A stretch of 64,000 nt of DNA from Phascolarctobacterium sp. ET69 (GTDB taxonomy: Bacteria > Bacillota > Negativicutes > Acidaminococcales > Acidaminococcaceae): positions 36,128 through 100,127 of the forward strand of contig NZ_JAMBLR010000006.1 in the NCBI RefSeq assembly GCF_023336935.1. Reading direction: 5' to 3'. Below the pieces are notes generated by a model, which saw only the letters and a program-made list of their open reading frames with translations, was not told where the DNA came from and did not search any database. This document shows positions 51,916 to 62,258 of the stretch, one piece after another (position 1 is the stretch's first letter; every line of letters begins with the position of its first letter). A program made the position numbers and the translations under genes.

Positions 51916-52104
51916 AATTACCTCACCTGTTTTCTTATATAATATTGTACCAAAAATTGCGCCAAGGTAAAATTTAAATTTTATTTTTATTTTTTACCGA
52001 AAAAATTTTGAAAAAGGGATACTAAAGTAGTACAATATACATGATAATGGCATAGTGTTTTCTTTTTGCAAAAACTGGAAACAACTGCGAAAAAATTAAA
52101 AAAT

Positions 52105-52138
52105 ACTATTGATTAATTATACATAATAGTTGTATAAT
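52105..52138 (+). promoter_or_regulatory. Promoter of the arginine operon overlapping an ARG-box-like palindrome
   Basis: TTGATT at 52109-52114, 18-bp spacer, TATAAT at 52133-52138. ACTATT (52105-52110) and AATAGT (52125-52130) are inverted repeats around ATTAATTATACAT, close to the AT-rich ArgR box. A repressor bound here would block the -35 and spacer. ArgR itself is not encoded in the window. Confidence 0.6.
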
Positions 52139-52169
52139 TATAAAATCATAAATTCAAGGGAGGTTCGGT

Positions 52170-53204
52170 ATGAGAGCAAGTGTTATCGGTGCAACCGGGT
52201 TTGCAGGTGCTGAGCTTTTAAGGCTCCTGGACGGGCATCCGCAGGCAGAAGTGGCTTATATTACTTCTGAAAGCAGTACCGGTGAAGATATAGCCGCAAT
52301 GTATCCGCATTTGCGCGGAAGAATAGACAAACAGCTTATTTCCATGAATGAGCTGGAAAAAATTGCAAAAGGCAGTGATGTAATATTTATCGCGCTTCCG
52401 CACGGGCATGCTATGAAGATTGGCAAAATGCTGCGCGGCAGCGGCGTTAAAATAATTGACCTTGGCGGTGATTACCGTTTCAGGGATGTAAAGGTGTTTG
52501 AAAAATGGTATAAAGTTCCGCATGCTGACCCTGAAGCAAAAGCTGTTTACGGGTTAACGGAATTGTACCGCAAAGATGTTGCCGCTGCTGAACTGGTGGC
52601 AAACCCCGGATGTTATACAACCTGCAGCATTCTGGCTCTGGTGCCTCTGCTGAAAGCAGGTTTAATTGAAACAAAAGGCATTGTTGTTGATGCCAAGTCC
52701 GGCACAACAGGAGCCGGGCGCGGGCTTAAACTTGGCAGCCTGTACTGCTCTGTCAACGAAAACTTCCACGCTTATGGCGTGGCAACGCACAGGCATACCC
52801 CTGAGATTGAGCAGATTTATTCTGAATTTGCAGGCGAAGATGTTGTAATTCAGTTTACTCCGCACCTTCTGCCGGTTGACCGCGGCATTTTGGCAACCTG
52901 CTATGCTATGCTTAAACCGGGCGTTACGGATGCCGATATTGAAAATGCTTTTAAAGAAATGTATGGCGCCGAATTTTTTATCCGCCTATTAGGCAAAGGA
53001 GCATGCCCGGAAATTAAAAATATCAGGGCTTCCAATTATGTCGATATAGGCTGGCAGACGGATGCGCGCACCGGCAGAGTGATTGTAATGAGTGCGCTCG
53101 ATAACCTTGTAAAAGGTGCTGCCGGGCAGGCCGTACAGAATATGAATGTAATGTTTGGCCTTGATGAAACAACCGGGCTGCGTCAGCTGCCCGTATATCC
53201 TTAA
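52170..53204 (+). CDS. argC: N-acetyl-gamma-glutamyl-phosphate reductase
   Basis: 344 residues: NADP-binding GATGFAGAELLRLL at the N-terminus, catalytic Cys in VANPGCYTTCS, and GAGRGLKLGSLYCSVNENFHAYGV with the conserved His region. Third step of arginine synthesis. AAGGGAGG site; first gene of argCJBDF, 12 bp before argJ. Confidence 0.97.
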   Translation: MRASVIGATGFAGAELLRLLDGHPQAEVAYITSESSTGEDIAAMYPHLRGRIDKQLISMNELEKIAKGSDVIFIALPHGHAMKIGKMLRGSGVKIIDLGGDYRFRDVKVFEKWYKVPHADPEAKAVYGLTELYRKDVAAAELVANPGCYTTCSILALVPLLKAGLIETKGIVVDAKSGTTGAGRGLKLGSLYCSVNENFHAYGVATHRHTPEIEQIYSEFAGEDVVIQFTPHLLPVDRGILATCYAMLKPGVTDADIENAFKEMYGAEFFIRLLGKGACPEIKNIRASNYVDIGWQTDARTGRVIVMSALDNLVKGAAGQAVQNMNVMFGLDETTGLRQLPVYP

Positions 53205-53216
53205 GGAGGTTGGCTA

Positions 53217-54422
53217 ATGAAAAAGATTGACGGTTGGGTTACAACGCCGCAGGGCTTTTTGGCAGCAGGTGTCAAAGCCGGAATTAAAGCCAGCGGCAAC
53301 CATGATGTAGCCGTTATTTACAGCACAGTGCCGGCGGCAACCGGTGCCGTGTTTACGCAGAATAAAATGTGCGCGGCCCCTGTATTGGTAAGCCGCAAAG
53401 TTGCCGCAAAATCTTATGCGCAGGCTATTGTGGTAAACAGCGGCTGCGCTAACGCCTGCACCGGCGAACAGGGCTTAAAAGACGCCGAAGCAATGCAGGC
53501 ACAGACGGCAGAACTTTTAGGCGTTGAAAACGATGCTGTTTATGTTTGCAGCACAGGTGTTATCGGGCATTTTATGCCGATGGATAAACTGGCAAAAGGC
53601 ATTGCCGATGCAGTTGACGCTATGGACGAAACCGGCGGCGAAAGCTGCGCCATGGCAATTCAGACAACGGATACTTTTATCAAGCATGCGGCTTATGAGT
53701 TTGAATTAGGCGGCAAAACCGTTAAAATTGCCGGTATAGCCAAAGGCGCCGGCATGATTCACCCCAATATGGCAACCATGCTTACCTTTTTAACTACCGA
53801 TGCTGCCGTTGCGCCGGATGTTTTAAAACGCGCGGTTAAGGCGGCTGCCGATAAATCCTTTAATATGGTTGTTGTTGACGGCGATACCAGCACCAATGAC
53901 AGTATGATTGTACTGGCTAACGGCCTTGCCGAAAACGAAATTATTGTAAGCGAAGAACATCCGGATTACCCGGCGTTTTTTGAAGCCTTGCTGGCATGTG
54001 CTCAGGACCTTGCCAAAATGATTGCGCGCGACGGCGAAGGCGCTACCAAATTTTTGGAAGTAAACGTTGCCGGTGCCGCAACCTGGGCAGAAGCAAAAAC
54101 TGCTGCTATGGCCATTGCCAAATCCCCGCTTGTAAAAACGGCTTTCTTTGGCAAAGACCCCAACTGGGGACGCATTGTTTGTGCAGCCGGTTACAGCGGC
54201 GCGCAGATGGAGCCGGATAAGGTTAACCTTGAAATCGGCGGCGTAAGGCTTGTGGAAAACGGCATGAACTGTAATGTTCCGCTTGAAAGCCTGAAAGACA
54301 TTATGGAACAGCACGACATCAGCATGAAAATAGACCTTGGCGCAGGCAAAGAAGAAGCTACCGTCTGGACATGTGATTTCAGCTATGAATATGTTAAAAT
54401 AAACGGTGAATACCACACCTGA
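53217..54422 (+). CDS. argJ: Bifunctional ornithine acetyltransferase / N-acetylglutamate synthase
   Basis: 401 residues. The self-cleavage site is in GAGMIHPNMATMLTF, splitting Ala-Thr to expose the catalytic Thr, and FGKDPNWGRIVCAAGY is present near the C-terminus. ArgJ recycles the acetyl group from N-acetylornithine to glutamate, so no separate ArgE is needed; whether it also starts the cycle from acetyl-CoA (bifunctional form) is inferred, as no argA is seen. Confidence 0.96.
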   Translation: MKKIDGWVTTPQGFLAAGVKAGIKASGNHDVAVIYSTVPAATGAVFTQNKMCAAPVLVSRKVAAKSYAQAIVVNSGCANACTGEQGLKDAEAMQAQTAELLGVENDAVYVCSTGVIGHFMPMDKLAKGIADAVDAMDETGGESCAMAIQTTDTFIKHAAYEFELGGKTVKIAGIAKGAGMIHPNMATMLTFLTTDAAVAPDVLKRAVKAAADKSFNMVVVDGDTSTNDSMIVLANGLAENEIIVSEEHPDYPAFFEALLACAQDLAKMIARDGEGATKFLEVNVAGAATWAEAKTAAMAIAKSPLVKTAFFGKDPNWGRIVCAAGYSGAQMEPDKVNLEIGGVRLVENGMNCNVPLESLKDIMEQHDISMKIDLGAGKEEATVWTCDFSYEYVKINGEYHT

Positions 54423-54475
54423 TATTAAACAACATTTTATTAACGGCTTTTGCCGGATTACAGGAGGAATAATCA

Positions 54476-55363
54476 ATGTTACGTAACGAAGAAATTAAAA
54501 TTTTGGTGGAAGCACTTCCGTACCTGAGAGATTTTAAAGGCAAGACCGTTGTTGTAAAATATGGCGGCAATGCTATGCTGAATGATGAAATTAAAAATAA
54601 AGTGCTGCAGGATATTATTTTCCTGAAATGTGCAGGCCTGCGCCCGATTGTTGTTCACGGCGGCGGCCCGGAAATTACTGCACAGATGGTTAAGGCCGGC
54701 AAAAAGACTCAGTTTGTAGGCGGCCTGCGCGTAACTGATGAAGAATCGGTAGGCATTACGGAAATGGCACTGGTTGGCAAAATTAACACCGACCTTGTTG
54801 GCCGTTTAAATCGTTTGGGCGGCAAAGCAGTAGGCCTTAACGGCAAGGACGACAATCTCATTCAGGCAAGAAAACACCTTGCCGACGTTTATGAAAACGG
54901 CGAAGTAAACCTGGTTGACATCGGTTACGTAGGCACTGTTGAACACATTAACACCGAACTTTTAAACGTACTTCTGGACAACGACTTTATTCCCGTTATT
55001 GCACCTACCGGCGTTGGCGCAACCGGTGAAACCTACAACATCAATGCAGACAGCGTTGCAGGTGAAATTGCAGGCGCATTAAAAGCAGAAAAACTTCTGG
55101 TACTTACCGACGTAAAAGGCATTTATGCCGATTACCGCGATGAAAGCACTTTCCTTTCCACTATGACTTTTGAAAAAGCACAGGAACTTATCATTAAAGG
55201 CAATATCGACGGCGGCATGATTCCGAAAGTTAAAGCCTGCATTACCGCACTCAGCGGCGGCGCCAAGAAAGCACAGATTATTGACGGCCGTGCCGAACAC
55301 AGCATTTTGATGGAAGTATTCAGTGATGAAGGCGTAGGCACCGAGGTTGTAAAAACTTTATAA
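54476..55363 (+). CDS. argB: Acetylglutamate kinase
   Basis: 295 residues of the amino-acid kinase family: VVKYGGNAM, PIVVHGGGPEI, KINTDLVGRLN, and GGMIPKVKAC near the C-terminus. Length and N-terminal helix suggest the arginine-sensitive hexameric form typical of ArgJ-cycle organisms (inference). AGGAGGAA site; 53 bp after argJ. Confidence 0.97.
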   Translation: MLRNEEIKILVEALPYLRDFKGKTVVVKYGGNAMLNDEIKNKVLQDIIFLKCAGLRPIVVHGGGPEITAQMVKAGKKTQFVGGLRVTDEESVGITEMALVGKINTDLVGRLNRLGGKAVGLNGKDDNLIQARKHLADVYENGEVNLVDIGYVGTVEHINTELLNVLLDNDFIPVIAPTGVGATGETYNINADSVAGEIAGALKAEKLLVLTDVKGIYADYRDESTFLSTMTFEKAQELIIKGNIDGGMIPKVKACITALSGGAKKAQIIDGRAEHSILMEVFSDEGVGTEVVKTL

Positions 55364-55385
55364 TTTTTTCTGAGGGGGCAAAAAG

Positions 55386-56576
55386 GTGAATAATATAGAA
55401 ATCAGAGAACAGACAGATAAATATTACCTTCCGGTATTCGGCCGTTATCCGCTGGCGCTTACCCATGGCAAGGGCTGCATGGTTTATGACGCCGACGGCG
55501 AAGGCTATCTTGATTTTCTGGCAGGTATTGCCGTTAATTCTTTAGGCTATGCCCATCCTGCGCTTGTTAAGGCAATCAGCGAACAGGCCGGTAAAATTAT
55601 GCACTGCTCCAACGTATTTTATACGGATGTGCAGGCACGCGCAGTTAAACTTATCAGCGAAGCAACCGGTTTTGACCGTGTGTTTTTAGCCAACTGCGGC
55701 GCGGAAGCCAACGAAGGCGCAATTAAGCTGGCGCGCAAATACGGACACAGCAAAAACGACGGCAAATACCGCATTATTACAGCCGTTCATTCTTTCCATG
55801 GGCGCACCATGATGACGGTAACGGCAACCGGCCAGCCTAAATACCAGCAGGGGTACGAACCGCTGCCGGCAGGTTTTGACTATGTTCCTTACGGCGACCT
55901 TGAAGCGCTAAAGGAAGCAATGGACGAAGATGTATGCTGCGTAATGCTGGAGCCTATTCAGGGCGAAGGCGGTGTGCATGTGCCAAGTGACGAATATTTA
56001 CAGGGCGCGCGCGCTTTGTGCGATAAATATGACGCACTGCTGATTTTTGACGAAATTCAGTCCGGCGTTGGCAGAACCGGCCAGTGGTTTGCCTATATGC
56101 ATACCGGCATTAAACCGGATGTGCTTACCTTTGCCAAAGGCATTGGCGGTGGCTTCCCGACAGGCGGCTTCTGCGTTGACGAAAAACTGGCGCATGTATT
56201 TAAACCGGGCGACCACGGCGGAACCTTCGGCGGCAATGCGCTGGCCTGCGCAGCTATTGAAGCAGCTCTTACAACCATTAAGGAAGAAGGGCTTGTTGAA
56301 GCTGCGGCAGAAAAAGGCAAATACTTTATGGGCAAATTGCAGGAGCTTAAGGCAAAATACCCGGAAAAAGTTACTGAAGTACGCGGACGCGGCCTGATTT
56401 TGGGCATGGAACTCTGCAAACCTGGCGGAGCAGTTGTGGAACACTGCCTTAAAGACCATGTTATCGTTAACTGCACTGCCGGCAATGTAATACGCCTTGT
56501 TCCTCCGCTTATTGTAACGGAAAAAGAAATAGACACGGTTGTTGCTGCTCTTGACGCAGCCCTGGCAGAATTTTAA
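55386..56576 (+). CDS. argD: Acetylornithine aminotransferase
   Basis: 396 residues, class III PLP enzyme: FLANCGAEANEGAIKLARKYG, SFHGRTMMT, DEIQSGVGRTG, and the PLP Lys in LTFAKGIGGGFPTGG. Starts with a GTG at 55386 after GAGGGGG. Makes N-acetylornithine; may also act on succinyl-diaminopimelate. Confidence 0.96.
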   Translation: MNNIEIREQTDKYYLPVFGRYPLALTHGKGCMVYDADGEGYLDFLAGIAVNSLGYAHPALVKAISEQAGKIMHCSNVFYTDVQARAVKLISEATGFDRVFLANCGAEANEGAIKLARKYGHSKNDGKYRIITAVHSFHGRTMMTVTATGQPKYQQGYEPLPAGFDYVPYGDLEALKEAMDEDVCCVMLEPIQGEGGVHVPSDEYLQGARALCDKYDALLIFDEIQSGVGRTGQWFAYMHTGIKPDVLTFAKGIGGGFPTGGFCVDEKLAHVFKPGDHGGTFGGNALACAAIEAALTTIKEEGLVEAAAEKGKYFMGKLQELKAKYPEKVTEVRGRGLILGMELCKPGGAVVEHCLKDHVIVNCTAGNVIRLVPPLIVTEKEIDTVVAALDAALAEF

Positions 56577-56596
56577 TCGGTTGGTGAGGGTATAAA

Positions 56597-57538
56597 ATGG
56601 GTTTAAGAAACAAAGATTTAATTTCTATTCATGATTTGTCTGTTGGTGAAGTAGCCACAATTTTGGACGTTGCCAAAAAATTAAAACGCAAACAAAAAAG
56701 AGGGGAGCCGCACAGATATCTGGAAGGCAAAACTCTGGCTATGATTTTTTCCAAAGCTTCCACAAGAACAAGGGTTTCTTTTGAAACCGGTTTCTATCAG
56801 CTTGGCGGACATCCTATTTATCTTAATGATTCCGCTTCGCAGATTGGCCGCGGTGAGCCGGTGCGTGATACGGCAAGGGTGCTTTCCCGTTTTGTTGACG
56901 GCATTATGATTCGTACATTTTCGCATGATTCCGTTATTGAGCTTGCCAAATACGCTACCGTGCCGGTTATTAACGGATTGACCGATTTGCTGCATCCCTG
57001 CCAGGCTTTGACCGATATGTTCACCATTATGGAACATAAGGAAATATTAAAAGGCCGCAAGCTGGTTTATGTTGGCGACGGCAACAATATGGCGCATTCG
57101 CTGATGTATGCCTGCGCCAAAGTAGGCATGAATATGGTTTGCGCATCTCCGAAAGGCTACCAGCCTGACCCGGAAATTGTAAGAACCGCGCAGGAAGATG
57201 CCGCACTTACCGGCTGCACCATTGAAGTTGATGAAGATTTGTTCCGTGCTGCCAAAGGCGCAGACGTTTTATACACAGATGTTTGGGCAAGTATGGGACA
57301 GGAAGCCGAACAAAGCATCCGTCAGGAAGCACTTGGCGATTACCAGATTAACAAAGAACTGCTGAGCGTGGCACGTCCGGACGCTATGGTTCTGCACTGC
57401 CTGCCTGCACACCGCGGCGAGGAAATTACCGAGGAAGTGCTGGAAGGGCCGCAGTCCAAAGTGTTTGACCAGGCAGAAAACCGCCTGCATGTGCAGAAAG
57501 CCATTATGGCACTTTTGATGACTGATGATATCATCTAA
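56597..57538 (+). CDS. argF: Ornithine carbamoyltransferase
   Basis: 313 residues: carbamoyl-phosphate motif SKASTRTRVSFETG, LHPCQALTD, and ornithine-binding HCLPAHRGEEI near the C-terminus. Converts ornithine to citrulline. GGTGAGGG site. Last gene of the first arginine transcript, 126 bp before argG. Confidence 0.96.
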   Translation: MGLRNKDLISIHDLSVGEVATILDVAKKLKRKQKRGEPHRYLEGKTLAMIFSKASTRTRVSFETGFYQLGGHPIYLNDSASQIGRGEPVRDTARVLSRFVDGIMIRTFSHDSVIELAKYATVPVINGLTDLLHPCQALTDMFTIMEHKEILKGRKLVYVGDGNNMAHSLMYACAKVGMNMVCASPKGYQPDPEIVRTAQEDAALTGCTIEVDEDLFRAAKGADVLYTDVWASMGQEAEQSIRQEALGDYQINKELLSVARPDAMVLHCLPAHRGEEITEEVLEGPQSKVFDQAENRLHVQKAIMALLMTDDII

Positions 57539-57663
57539 TAAAAATACACAAAATATTTATAAAAATACTGGAAATTTTTAAGATTTATGGTATAATCATA
57601 TTCGTTATATATTTTTATACATAAAAGCTGTATATTATGCAAACAACAGGAGGCTGTACTTTA

Positions 57664-58890
57664 ATGAAAATTGACAAAAGCAAAATTAAAAAAGTAGTGC
57701 TCGCTTATTCCGGCGGCCTTGATACTTCCGTTATTATTCCCTGGCTTAAAGAAAACTACAATAACTGCGAAGTTATTGCCTGCACCGCAGACCTTGGCCA
57801 GGGCGACGAACTGAATATCGTTCATGACAAGGCTTTAAAATCCGGCGCAAGCAAATGCTATATTCTTGATTTAAAAGAAGAATTCGTTTCCGATTATGTA
57901 TGGCCTGTTGTTAAAGCAGGTGCCATTTATGAACAGAAATATCTGCTCGGCACTTCTTTTGCACGTCCGCTGATTGCCAAAAAACTGGTTGAAATTGCAC
58001 TGAAAGAAGGCGCCGATGCTGTTGCCCACGGCGCTACCGGCAAAGGCAACGACCAGGTTCGTTTTGAACTCGGCGTTAAAGCTCTTGCTCCGCAGCTGGC
58101 AGTTATCGTGCCCTGGCGTGAATGGAACATCCGTTCCCGCGAAGACGCTATCGACTTTGCAGCAGCACATAACATTCCGGTGCCTGTAACCAAAGACCAC
58201 GATTATTCCATGGACCGCAACATGTGGCATTTAAGCCATGAAGGCTCCGACCTTGAAGACCCCTGGAATGCTCCGAAAGACGAACTCTTTATCGTTACCA
58301 GCACTCCGGAAAAAGCTCCCGATAAAGACGAATATGTTGAACTGGAATTTGAAGCAGGCGTACCTGTTTCCGTTAACGGCGAAAAACTTTCTCCGGCAGC
58401 ACTGCTTGAAAAATTAAACGAAATCGGCATCCGCAACGGCGTTGGCATTTGCGATATGGTTGAAAACCGCCTCGTAGGCATGAAATCCCGCGGCGTATAT
58501 GAAAATCCGGGCGGCGCAATTATTGTTTACGCACATAAAGAACTTGAAAGACTGTGCCTTGACCGCGCTACCATGCACTATAAAGAAATGATTGCCATTA
58601 AATATGCAGAGCTGGTTTACGACGGCATGTGGTTCAGCCCGCTGCGTGAAGCACTGGCAGCATTTGTTGACGAAACCCAGAAAACCGTTACCGGCACCGT
58701 TCGCCTGAAACTTTACAAAGGCAATATCATGAGCGCCGGCACTAAATCTCCGTATTCACTGTACAGCAAGGAATATGTAACCTTCGGCGCAGACGAAGTT
58801 TACAACCAGGCTGACGCTACCGGCTTCATCACACTGTTCGGCCTGCCGCTGACCGTACGTGCATTGATGAAACAGGGCAAACTTAAATAA
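57664..58890 (+). CDS. argG: Argininosuccinate synthase
   Basis: 408 residues: ATP-binding [14 protein letters not shown] at the N-terminus, and [13 protein letters not shown]. Joins citrulline and aspartate with ATP. ATG 57664 follows AGGAGG by about 10 bp. The 125-bp gap before it is AT-rich, has TATAAT at about 57591, and may hold its own promoter and ARG boxes. Shares one base with the argH start (TAATG). Confidence 0.97.
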   Translation: MKIDKSKIKKVVLAYSGGLDTSVIIPWLKENYNNCEVIACTADLGQGDELNIVHDKALKSGASKCYILDLKEEFVSDYVWPVVKAGAIYEQKYLLGTSFARPLIAKKLVEIALKEGADAVAHGATGKGNDQVRFELGVKALAPQLAVIVPWREWNIRSREDAIDFAAAHNIPVPVTKDHDYSMDRNMWHLSHEGSDLEDPWNAPKDELFIVTSTPEKAPDKDEYVELEFEAGVPVSVNGEKLSPAALLEKLNEIGIRNGVGICDMVENRLVGMKSRGVYENPGGAIIVYAHKELERLCLDRATMHYKEMIAIKYAELVYDGMWFSPLREALAAFVDETQKTVTGTVRLKLYKGNIMSAGTKSPYSLYSKEYVTFGADEVYNQADATGFITLFGLPLTVRALMKQGKLK

Positions 58891-60302
58891 TGGCTAAACT
58901 CTGGGGCGGAAGATTCAGCAAAAATACCAATGAGCTCGTGGACGCATTCAATGCGTCCATTGAGTTTGATAAACGCTTGTACCATGAGGACATCCGCGGC
59001 AGTATTGCTCATGCTACAATGCTGGCCAAATGCGGAATCATTCCGGAAGAAGATGCAGAAAAAATTGTTGCCGGATTAAAAGATATTTTAAAAGATATTG
59101 AAGCCGGTAATTTTGAATTTGATATTGCGCTGGAAGATATTCATATGAATATTGAGGCACGCCTGACAGAACGTATCGGTTCTGCCGGGGCAAGGCTGCA
59201 TACTGCACGCAGCCGCAACGACCAGGTTGCGCTTGATATGCACATGTATATGAAACGCGAAGTTGTGGAAATTGCAGAACTTTTAGTGCAGTTTGAAGAA
59301 GCACTTTTAAGCGTTGCTAAAAAGCACGATAAAACCTTAATGCCAGGGTACACGCATTTACAGCGTGCGCAGCCGATTACTTTTGCACATCATCTGCTGG
59401 CATATTTTAACATGCTGCAGCGCGATTTCCGACGCCTGCTCGGCGTATGGGAAGGTGCGGACATTATGCCGCTCGGCGCCGGCGCCATTGCAGGCACAAC
59501 TTTCCCGATTGACCGTTTCTTTGTGGCAGAACAGCTGAATTTCGGCAGTGTTTATGCCAACAGTATGGATGCGGTAAGCGACAGGGATTATATTATTGAA
59601 TTTTTAAGCTTTGCTTCGACGCTGATGATGCATATGAGCCGTTTGAGCGAGGAATTCTGCCTGTGGAGCAGCACGGAATTTGGCTTTATTGAACTTGACG
59701 ATGCTTTTGCAACAGGTTCTTCCATGATGCCGCAGAAGAAAAACCCGGATATTTCAGAACTTGTGCGTGGCAAAACCGGCCGTGTTTACGGGCATTTAAT
59801 GGCAATGCTTACTACGGCCAAAGGCCTGCCTTTAACTTACAACAAAGATTTGCAGGAAGATAAGGAAGGCTTCTTTGACGCCATTGACACGCTGAAATTT
59901 ACGCTTGCCGTTTACAGCGACATGGTTAAAACCATGACCGTTAATGTGGACAGAATGCGTGAAGCTGTAAGCAAGGATTTTTCCAATGCAACCGATTTGG
60001 CAGATTACCTTGTGCGCAAAGGCCTGCCTTTCCGCATGGCACACGAAGTTGTCGGCAAATGCGTGGCTTATGCCATTACGGAAGGCAAGTTCCTGCCGGA
60101 AATTTCGCTTGATGAATATAAAAAGTTCAGCGATTTGTTTGAAGCAGATTTGCTTGACGCATTAAAACCGGAAAACTGCGTGGCTGCACGTACTTCTTAC
60201 GGCGGCCCGGCATTTACGGAAAACGACAAACAGTTTGTGCGCGGCGATGAAATTATTGCAGGGCAGAAAGCTAAAGTTGAAGAATTAAAACAAAAATTAT
60301 AA
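58890..60302 (+). CDS. argH: Argininosuccinate lyase
   Basis: 470 residues of the fumarase/aspartase superfamily; the signature loop [15 protein letters not shown] with the catalytic Ser is clear, plus [13 protein letters not shown]. Releases arginine and fumarate. ATG overlaps the argG stop, so the two are translationally coupled. Confidence 0.97.
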   Translation: MAKLWGGRFSKNTNELVDAFNASIEFDKRLYHEDIRGSIAHATMLAKCGIIPEEDAEKIVAGLKDILKDIEAGNFEFDIALEDIHMNIEARLTERIGSAGARLHTARSRNDQVALDMHMYMKREVVEIAELLVQFEEALLSVAKKHDKTLMPGYTHLQRAQPITFAHHLLAYFNMLQRDFRRLLGVWEGADIMPLGAGAIAGTTFPIDRFFVAEQLNFGSVYANSMDAVSDRDYIIEFLSFASTLMMHMSRLSEEFCLWSSTEFGFIELDDAFATGSSMMPQKKNPDISELVRGKTGRVYGHLMAMLTTAKGLPLTYNKDLQEDKEGFFDAIDTLKFTLAVYSDMVKTMTVNVDRMREAVSKDFSNATDLADYLVRKGLPFRMAHEVVGKCVAYAITEGKFLPEISLDEYKKFSDLFEADLLDALKPENCVAARTSYGGPAFTENDKQFVRGDEIIAGQKAKVEELKQKL

Positions 60303-60318
60303 TTCAGGCTTAAATAAA

Positions 60319-60352
60319 AAAGAGGCGGTTCGTTATGAACCGTCTCTTTTGC
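60319..60352. terminator. Bidirectional terminator after argH
   Basis: AAAGAGGCGGTTC-GTTAT-GAACCGTCTCTTT with A- and T-runs; it also serves the convergent pepF gene. Confidence 0.9.
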
Positions 60353-60362
60353 TGTATAATGA

Positions 60363-62177
60363 TTATAATTTTAAAAGCGTTTTTAATTCCTGTACTTTTT
60401 GAGCAAATTTTTGCAGGGTTACGGCAACCGGCTGCGGCGTGGTTAAATCTACACCGGCATTTTTTAAAATGTTCAGCGAATAATCGCTGCCGCCTGCTTT
60501 TAAGAAACCGAGGTATTTTTCGACGGCGTTTTCTTTGCCGCTGAGTATTGCTTCGGCGAAAGTGGTTGCGGCGCTGTAACCGGTTGCGTATTTGTAAACG
60601 TAAAACGGTGTGTAAAAATGCGGAATGCGCGACCATTCGCTGGCAAGTTCTTTATCGGCTGTAAGAGCCGGGCCGTAATATGTTTTGTTGCTTTCCAGCC
60701 AGTAGTTTTCAAGGTTTTTTGCCTGCAGGCTGCGCCCGGCGTTAATTTCTCCGTGAGTGTAAAGTTCAAATTCGGCAAATTGTACCTGGCGGTAAACCGT
60801 GGTGCGCACTGCTTCCAGAAACTGGTTGATAAGATAAATTTTTTGCTCGGCGGTAGCGTTGGCAAGTGTGTGTTCCAAAAGTAAAATTTCGTTTGTTGTG
60901 CTGGCAACTTCGGCACAGAAAATGGAATAATCACTGTTGGTATAGGTTTGCGCCTGGTTGGCAAGGTAGCTGTGCATGGCGTGCCCCATCTCATGCGCGA
61001 TAGTGGAAATGCTGTTGTAGCGCGGCTGATAATTTAACAGAACATAAGGATGTACGCCGTAAATACCCCAGGAATAAGCACCGCTGCGTTTGCCTTTGTT
61101 TTCGTAAATGTCAATCCAGCGGCTTTTAAAAGCATGTTTTAAAGTGCTGATGTAATCTTCGCCAAGTGGAGCGAGTGCTTCGGCAACACGTTCGCAGGCT
61201 TCTTCAAATGTGCAGGCAAAACTTTCTCCGGCAGATGAAAGCGGCATGTATAAGTCGTATGGGTGCAGTTCATCCAACTTCAAGGCAGCTTTTTTGATGG
61301 CAATATATTCGTGCAGGGGTTCTAAATTATTATGTACTGTTTCAATTAATTTGTGGTAAAGTTCCGTCGGAATATTATCTTCGGCAAGGCTGGCCGTTAA
61401 AGTATCTTCATATTTGTGGGCAGTGGCATAAAAACGGCTTACGCGGCACTGTCCGGTTAAAGTATTGGCCAGCGTATTGCGGTAGTTATGGTAAGTGCCC
61501 ATAAGCGTGCGGAAGGAATTTTTACGCAATGTACGGTCGGCGCTGGTCATGTTCAGCAAATAATTGCCTTCGCTTACATTGGCTGTATTGCCTTTGCCGT
61601 CTGTAACGGGCGGAAATTCCATATCGGCGCTGACAAGGCTGCGGAAGATAGCAGCAGGTGCTGACATGGCAAGGCTTGCCTGCGAAAGCAATGCTTCCTG
61701 CTCCTGCGGCAGTACATGCGGAGCAAGGCGCAGCAGGTTGGCAAGATAAAATTTAAATTCGTTAAAAGAAGATTCTGCCAGGCAGGACTCTAAATAATCT
61801 TTGGACAGTGAAATTATTTCCGGTTCAACAAACGATACCGCATTATTAAAATCAGCCAGCAGGCTTTCGGTTTCGCCGGACATGGCCTGTAAAGCCGGGT
61901 CGGCATTATCGGCATCAAGTTGCAGGCGTGCATAGGCATAAATTTTGGAAATTTCTTCTGAAAGTTGAGCCTGCTTTTGCAGTGCCTGCAATAAAATTTC
62001 CGCATCACCAAGGCGGCCTTTAAATTCTTCAAAACGGCTGAGTTCTGCTTTTAAATTTTGGGCGGCAGCCTGCCAGCTTTCTTTGTCTGCATATAAATCA
62101 TCAATTTTCCATTTGTAAATTTCATTTATATCTTTTCTGGCAATATTGCTGCCATGCGCGGGAATATTTTGCGTCAT
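60363..62177 (-). CDS. pepF: Oligoendopeptidase F
   Basis: About 604 residues of the M3 metallopeptidase family. The zinc site HEMGHAMHSY (HExxH) lies near residue 390, with a third ligand about 25 residues on in FCAEVAST. Cleaves medium peptides in the cytoplasm. I start at ATG 62177; an AGGAG site lies about 11 bp upstream. Its start region overlaps by a few dozen bases the upstream region of the divergent radical SAM gene. Confidence 0.92.
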   Translation of the reverse strand: MTQNIPAHGSNIARKDINEIYKWKIDDLYADKESWQAAAQNLKAELSRFEEFKGRLGDAEILLQALQKQAQLSEEISKIYAYARLQLDADNADPALQAMSGETESLLADFNNAVSFVEPEIISLSKDYLESCLAESSFNEFKFYLANLLRLAPHVLPQEQEALLSQASLAMSAPAAIFRSLVSADMEFPPVTDGKGNTANVSEGNYLLNMTSADRTLRKNSFRTLMGTYHNYRNTLANTLTGQCRVSRFYATAHKYEDTLTASLAEDNIPTELYHKLIETVHNNLEPLHEYIAIKKAALKLDELHPYDLYMPLSSAGESFACTFEEACERVAEALAPLGEDYISTLKHAFKSRWIDIYENKGKRSGAYSWGIYGVHPYVLLNYQPRYNSISTIAHEMGHAMHSYLANQAQTYTNSDYSIFCAEVASTTNEILLLEHTLANATAEQKIYLINQFLEAVRTTVYRQVQFAEFELYTHGEINAGRSLQAKNLENYWLESNKTYYGPALTADKELASEWSRIPHFYTPFYVYKYATGYSAATTFAEAILSGKENAVEKYLGFLKAGGSDYSLNILKNAGVDLTTPQPVAVTLQKFAQKVQELKTLLKL

Positions 62178-62258
62178 ATTTTTAATCACTCCTTGCAAAA
62201 ATTTCAATACTCTATTATTATAGCACAAGACGATATATTAAAGTTAGAGGCGGTAAAC